Shown here piece by piece: positions 34,097-44,530 of a DNA stretch of 64,000 nucleotides. Position 1 is the stretch's first letter. Each line of letters begins with the position of its first letter. The notes beneath the pieces were generated by a model. That model saw only the letters and a program-made list of their open reading frames with translations, was not told the origin of the DNA and did no database searches. The DNA comes from Lathyrus oleraceus. Lineage: Eukaryota > Streptophyta > Magnoliopsida > Fabales > Fabaceae. The translations under genes were made by a program, and so were the position numbers. The stretch lies in the NCBI RefSeq assembly GCF_024323335.1, contig NC_066581.1, forward strand, positions 231,338,539-231,402,538. Reading direction: 5' to 3'.

Positions 34097-34353
34097 GTTA
34101 ACCGGTTAACGCCCTGGGTTAACCGGTTAATGCAACACCACACGCTTCCTGTCCCAAAACTTAACAGTGTTAACCGGTTAACGCCCTGGGTTAACCGGTT
34201 AACGCAGCACAAACAGCAATATTTCAGCAATCACAACAGTGTTAACCGGTTAACACCCTGGGTTAACCGGTTAACGCAGACAAAACAGCAAATTTTCACA
34301 ATTCAAAACAGTGTTAACCGGTTAACACCCTGGGTTAACCGGTTAACGCAAGA
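34097..34353. repeat. 72-bp tandem array of GTTAACCGGTTAAC palindromes (3' LTR of E)
   Basis: Four units start at 34097, 34169, 34241 and 34313, exactly 72 bp apart. Each holds two copies of the 14-bp perfect palindrome GTTAACCGGTTAAC separated by (g/a)ccctggg. The same four units lie at 39917, 39989, 40061 and 40133 in the other LTR. The relative F has only two units. Reading frames of over 100 codons through the array are by-products of the repeat. Confidence 0.95.
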
Positions 34354-34961
34354 CAGAAGCTGTTCCTGCGCTAACTCAAGGCAGAATGCAGAATTCTCCG
34401 CATTTTCCGCCATTGGAGGACTTCCGGACCTCCGATTCCAATTCCGTAAAAAGCTACATTATCGGAAAATCACGACACATACAATCACGGATTCAATTTC
34501 AGTTTTTAACACAGTTTAACCAACGTAATTCCAGCATTCACCAATCCCAATTAGGGTCAAATAACGGCTTATCACTACCCATTACATATTATCCCATAAT
34601 ACCCATTAATCGACGATAAACCCCCCTTACCTGAGTTAATCCGGCAACTTTGAGCTTCAAGCTTTTCCGTTCTCCAACCCTTGCTCTCTAGCTCTTCCTC
34701 TTGCCCTTTCTCCACTTTCTCGATCGCTTCTCTGTTTCACGTGAAACTTTCTTTTTACCTAATGGGATTCTTTCTCTTATTTCCAACATATATATATTTT
34801 CCAAATAATAATAATAATCCAATAATAATAATAATAAAATTTCCAATTATTTAATTAAATTAATAAATAAATTATTAACTCAATTTAAATAATTATTTTA
34901 TTATTATCGGGGTGTTACAACTCTCCCCCACTAAAAGAGTTTTCGTCCTCGAAAACATACC

Positions 34962-37415
34962 TCAAGCGAACAACTCTGGGTAAGATTCCTTCATCTTACT
35001 CTCAAGTTCCCAAATCACATTGCCACCTGCTGGTCCTCCCCAAGCTACCTTCACCAAGGCAATCTCTTTACCCCGCAACTGCTTCAACTCTCTATCCTCA
35101 ATCCTCATAGGTGATGTTTCAACAGTCAGGTTATCTCTCACCTGTACATCATCTACTTGGACTACATGCGACGGATCATGAATGTACCTCCTCAACTGAG
35201 ACACATGAAAAACCTCATGCAAATTCGCAAGCGACGGCGGTAAAGCGACACGATAGGCTACCTCCCCTATCCTCTCCAAAATCTGATAAGGACCAATAAA
35301 TCGAGGTGTCAACTTCTTCGACTTCAAAGCTCGACCAACACCAGTTATCGGAGTAACACGAAGAAACACATGATCTCCCTCTTGGAACTCAAGTGACTTC
35401 CTCCTCTTATCATGATAACTCTTCTGACGACTCTGAGCAATTCTCATCTTCTCCTGAATCATCTTAATCTTTTCCGTAGTTTGTTGAACAATCTCCGGTC
35501 CAACCACAGCACTCTCACCGGACTCATACCAACATAAAGGTGTCCGACATCTCCTACCATACAAAGCTTCAAACGGTGTCATACCAATGCTCGAATGAAA
35601 ACTATTGTTGTAGGTAAACTCAATCAAAGGTAAATAACAATCCCAAGCACCTCCCTTTTCCAAAACACAAGCTCTCAAAAGATCCTCTAATGACTGAATC
35701 GTCCTCTCAGTCTGACCATCAGTCTGCGGATGATATGCAGAACTCAATCTCAGCTTAGTTCCCAAAGCCCTCTGCAAACCTTCCCAGAACTTCGATGTAA
35801 ATCTAGGATCTCTGTCCGAAACAATACTCGACGGAATACCATGCAAACTTACAACCTTCTCAATATACAACTCAGCTAATCTCTCTAACGGATAATCCAT
35901 TCTGATCGGAATGAAATGAGCCGATTTTGTCAACCTGTCAACAATCACCCAAATAGCTTCACAATTCTTACTTGTCCTCGGCAAACCAGAAACAAAATCC
36001 ATACTGATACTATCCCACTTCCACTCTGGAATAGCCAACGGTTGCATTAGCCCAGACGGCTTCTGATGCTCAATCTTTGACTTCTGACAAGTCAAACAGG
36101 AATAAACAAAACTCGCAATTTCTCTTTTCATTCCCGGCCACCAAAATAACTTCTTCAAATCATGGTACATCTTCGTAGCTCCAGGATGAATACTCAAGCC
36201 ACTACGATGTCCTTCCTCCAGAATACTCTTCTTAAGTTCGGTAACATCCGGAATACACACCCGATTACCAAATTTCAAAACACCATTCTCATCAACTCTG
36301 AATTCACCACCTTGGCCTTGACTCACTAAAGTCAACTTATCAACCAAAAACACATCTGATTTCTGACCCTCTCTGATCTCATCCAGAATACCACTTGTTA
36401 ACTTCAACATTCCCAATTTAACACTCTTGTGAGTACTCTCACACACCAAACTCAAGTCTCTAAACTGCTCAATTAAATCCAATTCCTTAACCATTAACAT
36501 AGACATATGCAATGATTTCCGACTCAACGCATCAGCCACTACATTTGCTTTACCCGGATGGTAATTCAAACCAAAGTCATAATCCTTCAGAAATTCTAAC
36601 CATCTCCTCTGTCTCATATTCAGTTCTTTCTGATCAAACAAATACTTCAAACTTTTATGGTCACTGAAAACTTCAAATCTTGACCCGTACAAATAATGTC
36701 TCCATAACTTCAGAACAAATACCACAGCTGCTAACTCTAAATCGTGTGTCGGATAGTTCTTCTCATGAACTCTCAGTTGTCTCGAAGCATAAGCTATAAC
36801 CTGCTTATTCTGCATCAACACACCACCCAAGCCCAACAATGAAGCATCACAGTAAACCTCAAATGATTCCGACGAACTCGGTAATATCAGAATAGGAGCA
36901 GTAGTCAACCTTCTCTTTAACTCTTGGAAACCTTCTTCACATTTCGAGTCCCAAACAAACGCTTGCCCCTTTCTAGTCAACATCGTCAACGGTAACGCCA
37001 ACTTAGAAAATCCCTCAATGAATTTCCTATAGTAACCAGCCAAACCAAGGAAACTTCGAATCTCAGCAACAGACTTCGGAGCTTCCCACTTAGACACCGC
37101 TTCTATCTTAGAAGGATCAACAGCAACACCACCTCTTGAAATCACATGACCAAGAAAACTAACCTCTTCTAACCAAAATTCACACTTGGATAGTTTAGCA
37201 AATAACTTCTTTTCTCGTAGAACTTCTAAAACCACTCTCAAATGCTCAGCATGCTCTTCTTCGGATTTCGAATACACCAAAATGTCATCAATAAACACCA
37301 CAACAAACTGATCTAGGTACGGATGGAAAATCCTATTCATGTACTCCATAAATACTCCAGGCGCATTAGTCACACCAAAAGGCATTACAGAATACTCAAA
37401 GGACAATTCAAACAA
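34962..37415 (-). pseudogene. Tekay-type E pol remnant: RT C-terminal half, RNase H, integrase, chromodomain
   Basis: The open frame lies in a different phase from gag, joined by the deletion near 37400, so the ATG at 37415 is not a natural start. It contains [20 protein letters not shown], the catalytic [11 protein letters not shown], RNase H ([15 protein letters not shown]) and the integrase zinc finger ([11 protein letters not shown], then CLTCQKSK). The integrase core ([30 protein letters not shown]) and a C-terminal chromodomain-like part ending [16 protein letters not shown] complete it. Without the first half of RT and out of frame with gag, it is dead, although the remaining 817 codons are undamaged. 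Confidence 0.9.
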
Positions 37416-38611
37416 ACTGAAGTAGTAGTCACTGAACCCTTCGCAGGAGTATCAATCACCATACTTCCAAGCATCTCAGATATCTCTAACTTAAGTTTAA
37501 CAGCACAATCCAAAGATATAAAGGAATGAGTAGCACCGGTGTCAATAATAGCTACAAGAGGAAAGCCATTAATGTAACACGTACCTCGGATCAAACGATC
37601 ATCTGCAGAAGTCTCAGAACCCGATAAAGCAAAGACCTTGCCTCCTGACTGATTCTCCTTCTTCGGCTTAGGACACTGTGGACTGATATGACCCAACTCT
37701 CCACAGTTGAAACAAGTTACAGTCTTCAACCGACACTCTGCAGCCAAATGACCACCTTTTCCACACTTGAAACACTTCATCTCAGCACTGGTACACTCAT
37801 GGACACGATGCCCAGCCCGACCACATCTATAACACTTAGCAGGGGCACTAGAGTCTCCCCCACTAGGCCTCCTCATCCCACTCTGCTTCTGGAAACCTTT
37901 ACCAGCTGCATACGGTTTTCCACGATCATTCTGATTCTTGCCTTTCCTATCAACCCTCTGCTGATAACTCTCCGCTCTGGCTTTGGAATCCTGTTCAAAA
38001 ATCCTGCAACAGTCAACCAAGTCAGAAAACACTCTGATCCGCTGATATCCAATAGCCTGTTTGATCTCGGGACGCAACCCGTTCTCAAACTTCACACATT
38101 TTGAAAATTCTCCAGCAGCCTCATTATAGGGAGTGTAATACTTTGACAGCTCTGTGAACTTAGCAGCATACTCAGTAACAGACTTGTTACCCTGCTTCAA
38201 TTCCAAGAACTCTATCTCTTTCTTTCCTCTGACATCCTCTGGAAAATACTTCCTCAGAAACCTCTCTCTGAACCCTGCCCAGGTGATCTCAGCATTCCCA
38301 GCAGATTCCAACTCAGTGCGGGTAGCAACCCACCAATCATCAGCTTCTTCTGACAGCATATGCGTACCGAACCTAACCTTCTGGTTCTCGGCGCACTCAG
38401 TCACTCGGAAGATTCTCTCTATCTCCTTCAACCACTTCTGAGCGCCATCTGGATCGTATGCTCCCTTGAACATTGGAGGATTGTTCTTCTGGAACTCACT
38501 CAGTTGACGAGCAGCTCCCATTCCCACCACATTCGGATTCCCTCCAAGTACTCCAGCTAGCATACCCAGAGCCTCAGCAATCGCAGCATCGTCTCTACCT
38601 CTTCCAGCCAT
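37385..38611 (-). CDS. Tekay-type E gag-protease (truncated)
   Basis: 408 codons starting [16 protein letters not shown], 111 bases inside the primer-binding site. The gag capsid block includes [20 protein letters not shown] and [19 protein letters not shown]. Three CCHC knuckles ([42 protein letters not shown]) follow. The protease begins with the catalytic [12 protein letters not shown]. The frame then runs into the internal deletion and ends four residues after NCPLS. It could still give a gag and an incomplete protease. Gag assembles the particle; the protease would normally release the other proteins. Closest comparison is the intact F, 56148 onward. Confidence 0.88.
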   Translation of the reverse strand: MAGRGRDDAAIAEALGMLAGVLGGNPNVVGMGAARQLSEFQKNNPPMFKGAYDPDGAQKWLKEIERIFRVTECAENQKVRFGTHMLSEEADDWWVATRTELESAGNAEITWAGFRERFLRKYFPEDVRGKKEIEFLELKQGNKSVTEYAAKFTELSKYYTPYNEAAGEFSKCVKFENGLRPEIKQAIGYQRIRVFSDLVDCCRIFEQDSKARAESYQQRVDRKGKNQNDRGKPYAAGKGFQKQSGMRRPSGGDSSAPAKCYRCGRAGHRVHECTSAEMKCFKCGKGGHLAAECRLKTVTCFNCGELGHISPQCPKPKKENQSGGKVFALSGSETSADDRLIRGTCYINGFPLVAIIDTGATHSFISLDCAVKLKLEISEMLGSMVIDTPAKGSVTTTSVCLNCPLSIL

Positions 38612-38737
38612 CTCTATTCTGAAAACCCAAACAAACTAAAACAATAAGTACTGATAGGGTTACACAACACCTATCCCGTACAGGGGAAACAGAATAATTA
38701 CGACTCGACTCGACCGACTATGCTCTGATACCACTAA

Positions 38738-40739
38738 TGTAACACCCTTCTAAAATACCCCAAATATTTAATTAAAATAATAAACATATATCAGAGTAAT
38801 TATGCAGTTAAGGGTGTCACACAATCATTCACACCATGTTCCAAAATAACTGTCATGCTCTTTATTTAATCAATTAAACATTTGCATAAATCGCAGCGGA
38901 TATAAATCAAATTAATCAAAACATGAAACATACTACATGTAAACTGGTTCAACAATCTTTAACAATATAATTAAAAAGGTTCCCTCCCGATGTTACATCT
39001 ATCAGAGCATGACCCACTAAGGAGACTACACTAGACTCCAAGCATTCGCTTCTACTCAACTCATTTCTCGTTACCTGAAAAATAGTTGTAAGGGTGAGTT
39101 CCTCAATCGATATAATAAGCATTATAGAATATAATGTCATGTTAAGTAATTTAACACATTAATCACCCTAATCACAACATACAATCAGTAACAGCACATC
39201 AGCTCAACATCATACTCAACACCAACATAAAACACAAGTATAATCTCGAATCATACTTCATAATAACACAACCACACGTATAATATTGGAATACATCCAT
39301 TCATATTATACGCCATACATACATTATGCAATGAGACTCCACACATGCGGTACCGACTATTCTTGAACATATAGTTCAAGCTCACCGATCAAATCCAGAT
39401 ACGGCTACTAAGCTCACTAGTCCCACTCATTTGAGATCTAATGACGCACTCACTAATTCCTCACCATGGGAATTAGCTACAGCCCCAAAGGCTATGCTAT
39501 GCACACTAATCATCTAGCATGCAAACATCAACAACAAATCCACAATGATTCACTCACTAATTCCTCACCATGGGAATTAGCTACAGCCCCAAAGGCTATG
39601 CTATGCACGCTAATCACCTAGCTATGCAACATCAACAACAATTCAAGAATAGACATATGCTCGCACTCTAAGCCATAAAACAGTCCATTCACAAATACAT
39701 GCATAATATATACATTCACAACATTATGCATATCATCATACATCATCAACACATCATATCATGTCAATTAATTAAACACAGTATTAGCACACTCTACTAA
39801 TACCTATACTGCTCAAAACAGCGGGAATTAATCCCTGTTACATCATAGGCCAACATAGGCCAACCCCCAAATAGGCACACAACATTTAAAACACCAATTT
39901 TCCACTCTGCAACAGTGTTAACCGGTTAACGCCCTGGGTTAACCGGTTAACGCAACACCACACGCTTCCTGTCCCAAAACTTAACAGTGTTAACCGGTTA
40001 ACGCCCTGGGTTAACCGGTTAACGCAGCACAAACAGCAATATTTCAGCAATCACAACAGTGTTAACCGGTTAACACCCTGGGTTAACCGGTTAACGCAGA
40101 CAAAACAGCAAATTTTCACAATTCAAAACAGTGTTAACCGGTTAACACCCTGGGTTAACCGGTTAACGCAAGACAGAAGCTGTTCCTGCGCTAACTCAAG
40201 GCAGAATGCAGAATTCTCCGCATTTTCCGCCATTGGAGGACTTCCGGACCTCCGATTCCAATTCCGTAAAAAGCTACATTATCGGAAAATCACGACACAT
40301 ACAATCACGGATTCAATTTCAGTTTTTAACACAGTTTAACCAACGTAATTCCAGCATTCACCAATCCCAATTAGGGTCAAATAACGGCTTATCACTACCC
40401 ATTACATATTATCCCATAATACCCATTAATCGACGATAAACCCCCCTTACCTGAGTTAATCCGGCAACTTTGAGCTTCAAGCTTTTCCGTTCTCCAACCC
40501 TTGCTCTCTAGCTCTTCCTCTTGCCCTTTCTCCACTTTCTCGATCGCTTCTCTGTTTCACGTGAAACTTTCTTTTTACCTAATGGGATTCTTTCTCTTAT
40601 TTCCAACATATATATATTTTCCAAATAATAATAATAATCCAATAATAATAATAATAAAATTTCCAATTATTTAATTAAATTAATAAATAAAGTATTAACT
40701 CAATTTAAATAATTATTTTATTATTATCGGGGTGTTACA
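38738..40739 (-). repeat. 5' LTR of Tekay-type E
   Basis: 2002 bp, same composition. As the 5' LTR on the minus strand it supplies the promoter and, on the reading proposed here, a leader intron from 40450 down to 39075. Palindrome array at 39917-40173. Confidence 0.95.
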
Positions 40740-41025
40740 CCAATGCTAGTGGTGTCTGCATTGGGCCTCATGAGGAGGCGCCAATGCTAGTGGCGCCTTA
40801 GTGTGTTTTGCTTGGTGGGTGTATGCGCCAATTCATCGGGCACATACACCCCACCTCATATATATATATATATATATTTTTTTTTTAACTTTTTTAATTT
40901 TTTAATTTTTTTAATTTTTAATTTTTAATTTTTAATTTTTATTGTTTAATACACAAGAAATAATAATGAAAAATAAATAAATTCATTAAATATGTAATAA
41001 TTGGTTACATTGGACTGACAATAAA
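40740..41025. other. MULE-2 DNA between E and the PMD gene 3' end
   Basis: It begins with target duplication ccaat, then GGCGCC hairpin sequence (40777-40797) and tgggtgtatgcgccaattca. It turns into an AT microsatellite (40858-40877) and T-rich runs of ttttttaattt type (40878-40945). Probably downstream of the PMD gene. No gene. Confidence 0.6.
40777..40797. repeat. GGCGCC hairpin beside the insertion of E
   Basis: ggcgccaatgctagtggcgcc, arms of 6-8 bp. E itself landed within the arm of an adjacent copy of this hairpin, whose left half ends at 32917. Confidence 0.75.
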
Positions 41026-41552
41026 TTAATGACCCGCCCGATTATAACGTCCCCCGGTTCCACATCTCGGTGCGTTAGTTTGTCTCTGAGGTCTCCCACG
41101 ATTTTCTTGAGGTGTTTGCGGTCTTTGGGTGCTGACCTGATCGAGCGATGGCTGGTTGGAAGGTTCGACGGAAGTTTCATCGGTATTTGACAGATGTGTC
41201 ATCATTTGCTCCCAATATCCTGAGGGGCTCTGGCTAACGGCGCTTCCGTAATGGAGTTCGGTGCCTATGTCATCGTAGTTAGGGCGTTGGGGTTGGGTGA
41301 ATTGGGGACGGTATAGTTGCCCAAATTGGTCCATTGAGTCGTTTTGAAAACGAAGCAATGGTTCAAATGGCGTACTATAGTTAAACAGTGGTTGGATGTT
41401 CATTGGTGGGGGGCTACGATGAAGTCACTCATGAATTATCTGGGTTGTAGACGGTTGTGGATGCGGGGTTTGATTCTTGGTTTTGTGTTTGGGTGGGTGG
41501 TATGAACGGGGTGCGACGTTGGATGGTTAGTTGTTGGGTGGTTGGCATGAAC

Positions 41553-42647
41553 TGTAAGAACAAAAATTGTTCTACAACAGATTCCTTGATTTTGATGATA
41601 ACAAAGGATGAAACCAAAAATGGCACCCTAACGAAAAGTTTCTAAGTGTGCAGGGTTCTAAAGAAAGAAGAAATAAATCTGATGAGGTCATCAGATGCAC
41701 AACAAGATCAGATACAAATTCTCAAGTATCAGAAGCATCTAAAGTGGAATCTCGCTTTAGAAGCTCTGACTCTGGACAAAACTGCAAAGTATCAGAAGCA
41801 TCTGAACATGAAGTAAAGTCTAGAAGCTCTGATTCTGAACAAATGCCTTCTGTAAACTCTGGAAGTTATCAGCGCTATCTGAACTCTCAAGAAATAACAT
41901 CAGAAGCAAGATTCTCCAGATACACGAAGACTCTAATCAGATTTGTTAATCATGATGAAGTAACGTTTAAGCCAAGTTAAAATTCTGCAAATGGATTTCC
42001 TCAATTAGAAAGAGACGTTAATCTCCTCTTCCAAGAGAGAAGATACTACTTGTGGTAAGTAGTCACTTCTAAAAGAAAAAGTCTCCTGCAGAAGCTATTT
42101 ATGGAATGGCGTAATTACATCTCATTATCCAGCAGATTTAACTCTACTTCAACTCTATTTCAACACTACTTCAACTCCTATATAAATAGAGAAGAAATCA
42201 ACTTTCAGTAAGCAAGAAATCAACTAGCCAAAACTATACTGAATTATTTCACGCTCAAGAAAATCATCCTTGCTTTCAAAGAATTTCACTAAGCTTTTGC
42301 TTATCAAGTGAAAAATCTGTTCTTAAATTTGTAATACTTGCTTTCTTAGAAGCACTCTAGATTACATATCTTGTATCTAATTTTTATTTGATTTCCTCAA
42401 GTGACTCTTTGTAGTCTGTAGACTTGAGAGGACTAAGAGATTTTCTTCTCTCTTAGGGGTTGTTTGTAATCTTTCAAGATTAGTGGATTAAGTCCTTGTT
42501 GAAGGCGAAATCACCTTGGCCGGGTGGACTGGAGTAGCTTTGTGTTATAAGCGAACCAGTATAAAATCATTGTGTGATTTTCTTTTTGGAAAAGCGCTTA
42601 TTTTTCAAACAATTCAAACCCCCCCTTTCTTGTTTTTCTCACCTTCA
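41553..42647 (+). repeat. 5' LTR of SIRE-type H
   Basis: 1095 bp, TGTAAGAACA to CACCTTCA. TATA box tatataaata at 42179. The U3 part has tandem words of the type agaagctctga(c/t)tctg and agtatcagaagcatct. A 110-codon open frame (41648-41980) lies in U3, upstream of the TATA box. Confidence 0.97.
42179..42188 (+). promoter_or_regulatory. TATA box of the SIRE-type LTR
   Basis: tatataaata inside tcctatataaatagagaag, about 625 bp into the LTR. Its position makes U3 about 650 bp and leaves about 440 bp for R-U5. A good TATA match; promoter activity is inferred. Confidence 0.7.
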
Positions 42648-42730
42648 ATTGGTATCAGAGCTCCGGCTCTGTTATTGATTTTCAAATCAAACACTTAACC
42701 GTGTAGAGAGATCCAGTGCGAGAAAAACAA

Positions 42731-44530
42731 ATGGCTCACTCAAATGAAAGAGATTCTTACAATGCTAAACCTCCTGTTTTTGATGGAGAAAAATTTGATT
42801 ACTGGAAAGACAGAATCGAAAGTTTCTTTCTGGGTTATGATGCTGACCTCTGGGACATTGTCACAGATGGATACAAACCTCCAGTCTCAAATGGAGCTGA
42901 AGTTCCCAGAAGCAAAATGTCAGAAGATCAGAAACGTGAGTTCAAAAATCATCACAAGGCCAGAACAATACTTCTAAATGCTATATCATACAACGAATAC
43001 GAAAAGATCACCAACAGAGAGACGGCTAAAGATATACTTGACTCTCTGAAGATGACCCATGAAGGAAACTCCCAAGTCAAGGAGACGAAGGCTCTGGCGC
43101 TGATCCAGAAATATGAAGCCTTCAAGATGGAAGATGATGAAGCTATAGAAGCTATGTTTTCCAGATTTCAAACTCTTATTGCAGGTCTTAAAGTGCTAGA
43201 CAAAGGATACACGACTGCAGATCATGTTAAGAAGATAGTCAGAAGTCTGCCAAAGAAATGGAGACCAATGGTTACTGCTCTGAAGTTATCAAAGGATCTG
43301 AACAATATCAGCCTTGAAGAACTTGTTAGTTCTCTCAGAAGCCATGAGATAGAACTAGAGGAGGATGAGCCTCAGAAAAGGAACAAGTCAGTGGCGCTGA
43401 AGTCCAGACCTGAAAGACGGAAGTCAGACAGAACCAAAGCTCTCCAGGCAGAAACTGCAGATACTGACGACTCTGAACCTGAAGACTCTGACGATGAAGA
43501 AGAACTGTCCTTACTAACCAGAAGAGTTAAGCAACTCTGGAAAAGAAGGAACAACAACAACTTCAGAAGATCAAGACCCAGAGGGGATAGATCAGAGTCA
43601 ACTTCAAAAGGTAAACCTAATAAAGATATTACCTGTTTTGAATGTAAAGAAACAGGTCATTACAGAAATGAATGCCCCAAGCTGAAGAAAGACAACCCTA
43701 GAAAAGAAAGCTTCAAGAAGAATACCTTCAGAACAAAGAAAGGACTAATGGCCACCTGGGACGATAGTGAATCAGGATCATCAGAATCTGACTCTGATGA
43801 ACAAGCCAACGTAGCACTTATGGCTACCACATCCAGCAGCTCAGATGAAGAATCTCAAGAGGTATTTTCTGAACTTTCTAGATCTGACTTAGAATCATGT
43901 TTATCAGAAACTCTTACCTCTCTTCAGAAATTAAAACAAAAAGTTAAAAGCATTAAAGGCCTTCTTAAAGCAAAATCTGAAGAATGTAGTAAACTTGAGA
44001 CAACAATTCTAGCACAAGAAGATACTATCAGATCTTTAACGTTAGAAAAACATGGAGCTAAAACCAAAAGCTTAGAATTAGAAGAAGCGTTGTCTCAAGC
44101 ACCACAAACTTCAAATGAAATTATTTATAAATATGAAGAAGCCTTTCAAAAATTTCTGAAGAATGGAATAGATAGGAGTATTATGGCATCCATGATTTAT
44201 GGAGTAAGTCAGAATAATAAAAGGGGAATTGGGTATGATTCTGAGGAATATAAAACCTCTACCAGTAACCAAATTAAATCACCTTTTTCATATCACTACA
44301 CACACACACAAGAACACAAATTTAAAAATGCTAGAAGACCCAAAGTTGTGAGAAACTCTGGGAAAACTAATCTAAAAGGACCCAAGAGATTCTGGGTACC
44401 GAAAGATAAGATTATCTATGTTGCAGATATCCTATGCAGCAAAGTTCAGACACCAGTCATGGTACCTGGACTCTGGATGCTCGCGACATATGACGGGAAG
44501 AAAGTCTATGTTCCAAAGCCTGGAACTTAA
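42731..44530 (+). CDS. SIRE-type gag
   Basis: The nucleocapsid/capsid precursor of element H. I take the ATG at 42731 (MAHSNERDSYNAKPPV) because conserved sequence starts there; an in-frame ATG at 42716 adds five residues. UBN2-type gag region: PPVFDGEKFDYWKDRIESFF, AKDILDSLKMTHEGNSQVKE, then KWRPMVTALKLSKDLNNISL. It is followed by an acidic stretch (DDSEPEDSDDEEELS), a basic stretch (KRRNNNNFRRSRPRGDRS) and a CCHC knuckle CFECKETGHYRNEC. The long C-terminal part is a coiled-coil candidate (LTSLQKLKQKVKSIKGLLK). It overlaps pol by about 155 nt in another frame, stop at 44528. About 600 residues, longer than most Copia gags, as usual in SIRE. Intact. Confidence 0.92.
   Translation: MAHSNERDSYNAKPPVFDGEKFDYWKDRIESFFLGYDADLWDIVTDGYKPPVSNGAEVPRSKMSEDQKREFKNHHKARTILLNAISYNEYEKITNRETAKDILDSLKMTHEGNSQVKETKALALIQKYEAFKMEDDEAIEAMFSRFQTLIAGLKVLDKGYTTADHVKKIVRSLPKKWRPMVTALKLSKDLNNISLEELVSSLRSHEIELEEDEPQKRNKSVALKSRPERRKSDRTKALQAETADTDDSEPEDSDDEEELSLLTRRVKQLWKRRNNNNFRRSRPRGDRSESTSKGKPNKDITCFECKETGHYRNECPKLKKDNPRKESFKKNTFRTKKGLMATWDDSESGSSESDSDEQANVALMATTSSSSDEESQEVFSELSRSDLESCLSETLTSLQKLKQKVKSIKGLLKAKSEECSKLETTILAQEDTIRSLTLEKHGAKTKSLELEEALSQAPQTSNEIIYKYEEAFQKFLKNGIDRSIMASMIYGVSQNNKRGIGYDSEEYKTSTSNQIKSPFSYHYTHTQEHKFKNARRPKVVRNSGKTNLKGPKRFWVPKDKIIYVADILCSKVQTPVMVPGLWMLATYDGKKVYVPKPGT

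Larger units (their letters stand above)
32918..34919 (-). repeat. 3' LTR of Tekay-type E
   Basis: 2002 bp, plus-strand limits tgtaacaccctt and gtgttaca. It contains a 104-bp tandem duplication (33621 and 33725), a four-copy 72-bp palindrome array (34097-34353) and the G-box palindrome tttcacgtgaaa (34735-34746). Six single differences from the 5' LTR, for example at 33626, 33803 and 34872. Confidence 0.95.
32918..40739 (-). mobile_element. Ty3 (Tekay-type chromovirus) element E, internal deletion derivative
   Basis: 7.8-kb element on the minus strand with LTRs of 2002 bp each (32918-34919, 38738-40739) and a perfect 5-bp target duplication CCAAT (32913-32917, 40740-40744). Primer-binding site TGGTATCAGAGC (minus, 38733-38722) and polypurine tract gtgggggagag (minus, near 34925-34937). 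The two LTRs differ at six sites that I can see, about 0.3%. A deletion of about 720 bp (by comparison with F) removes the end of the protease and the first half of reverse transcriptase, so E cannot be autonomous. Confidence 0.95.

Noticed and set aside
34130..34519. 129-codon frame with NSVNRLTPWVNRLTQ repeats
   Set aside because: Created by the 72-bp palindrome array in the LTR of E; a single base difference breaks it in the other LTR.
37688..38104. 138-codon plus-strand frame inside gag of E
   Set aside because: Antisense shadow of the gag coding sequence.
42650..42666. tggtatcagagc stretches (also 16880, 38722, 56036) as tRNA-related genes
   Set aside because: They are primer-binding sites complementary to initiator tRNA, 12-17 bases long, placed right after LTRs.
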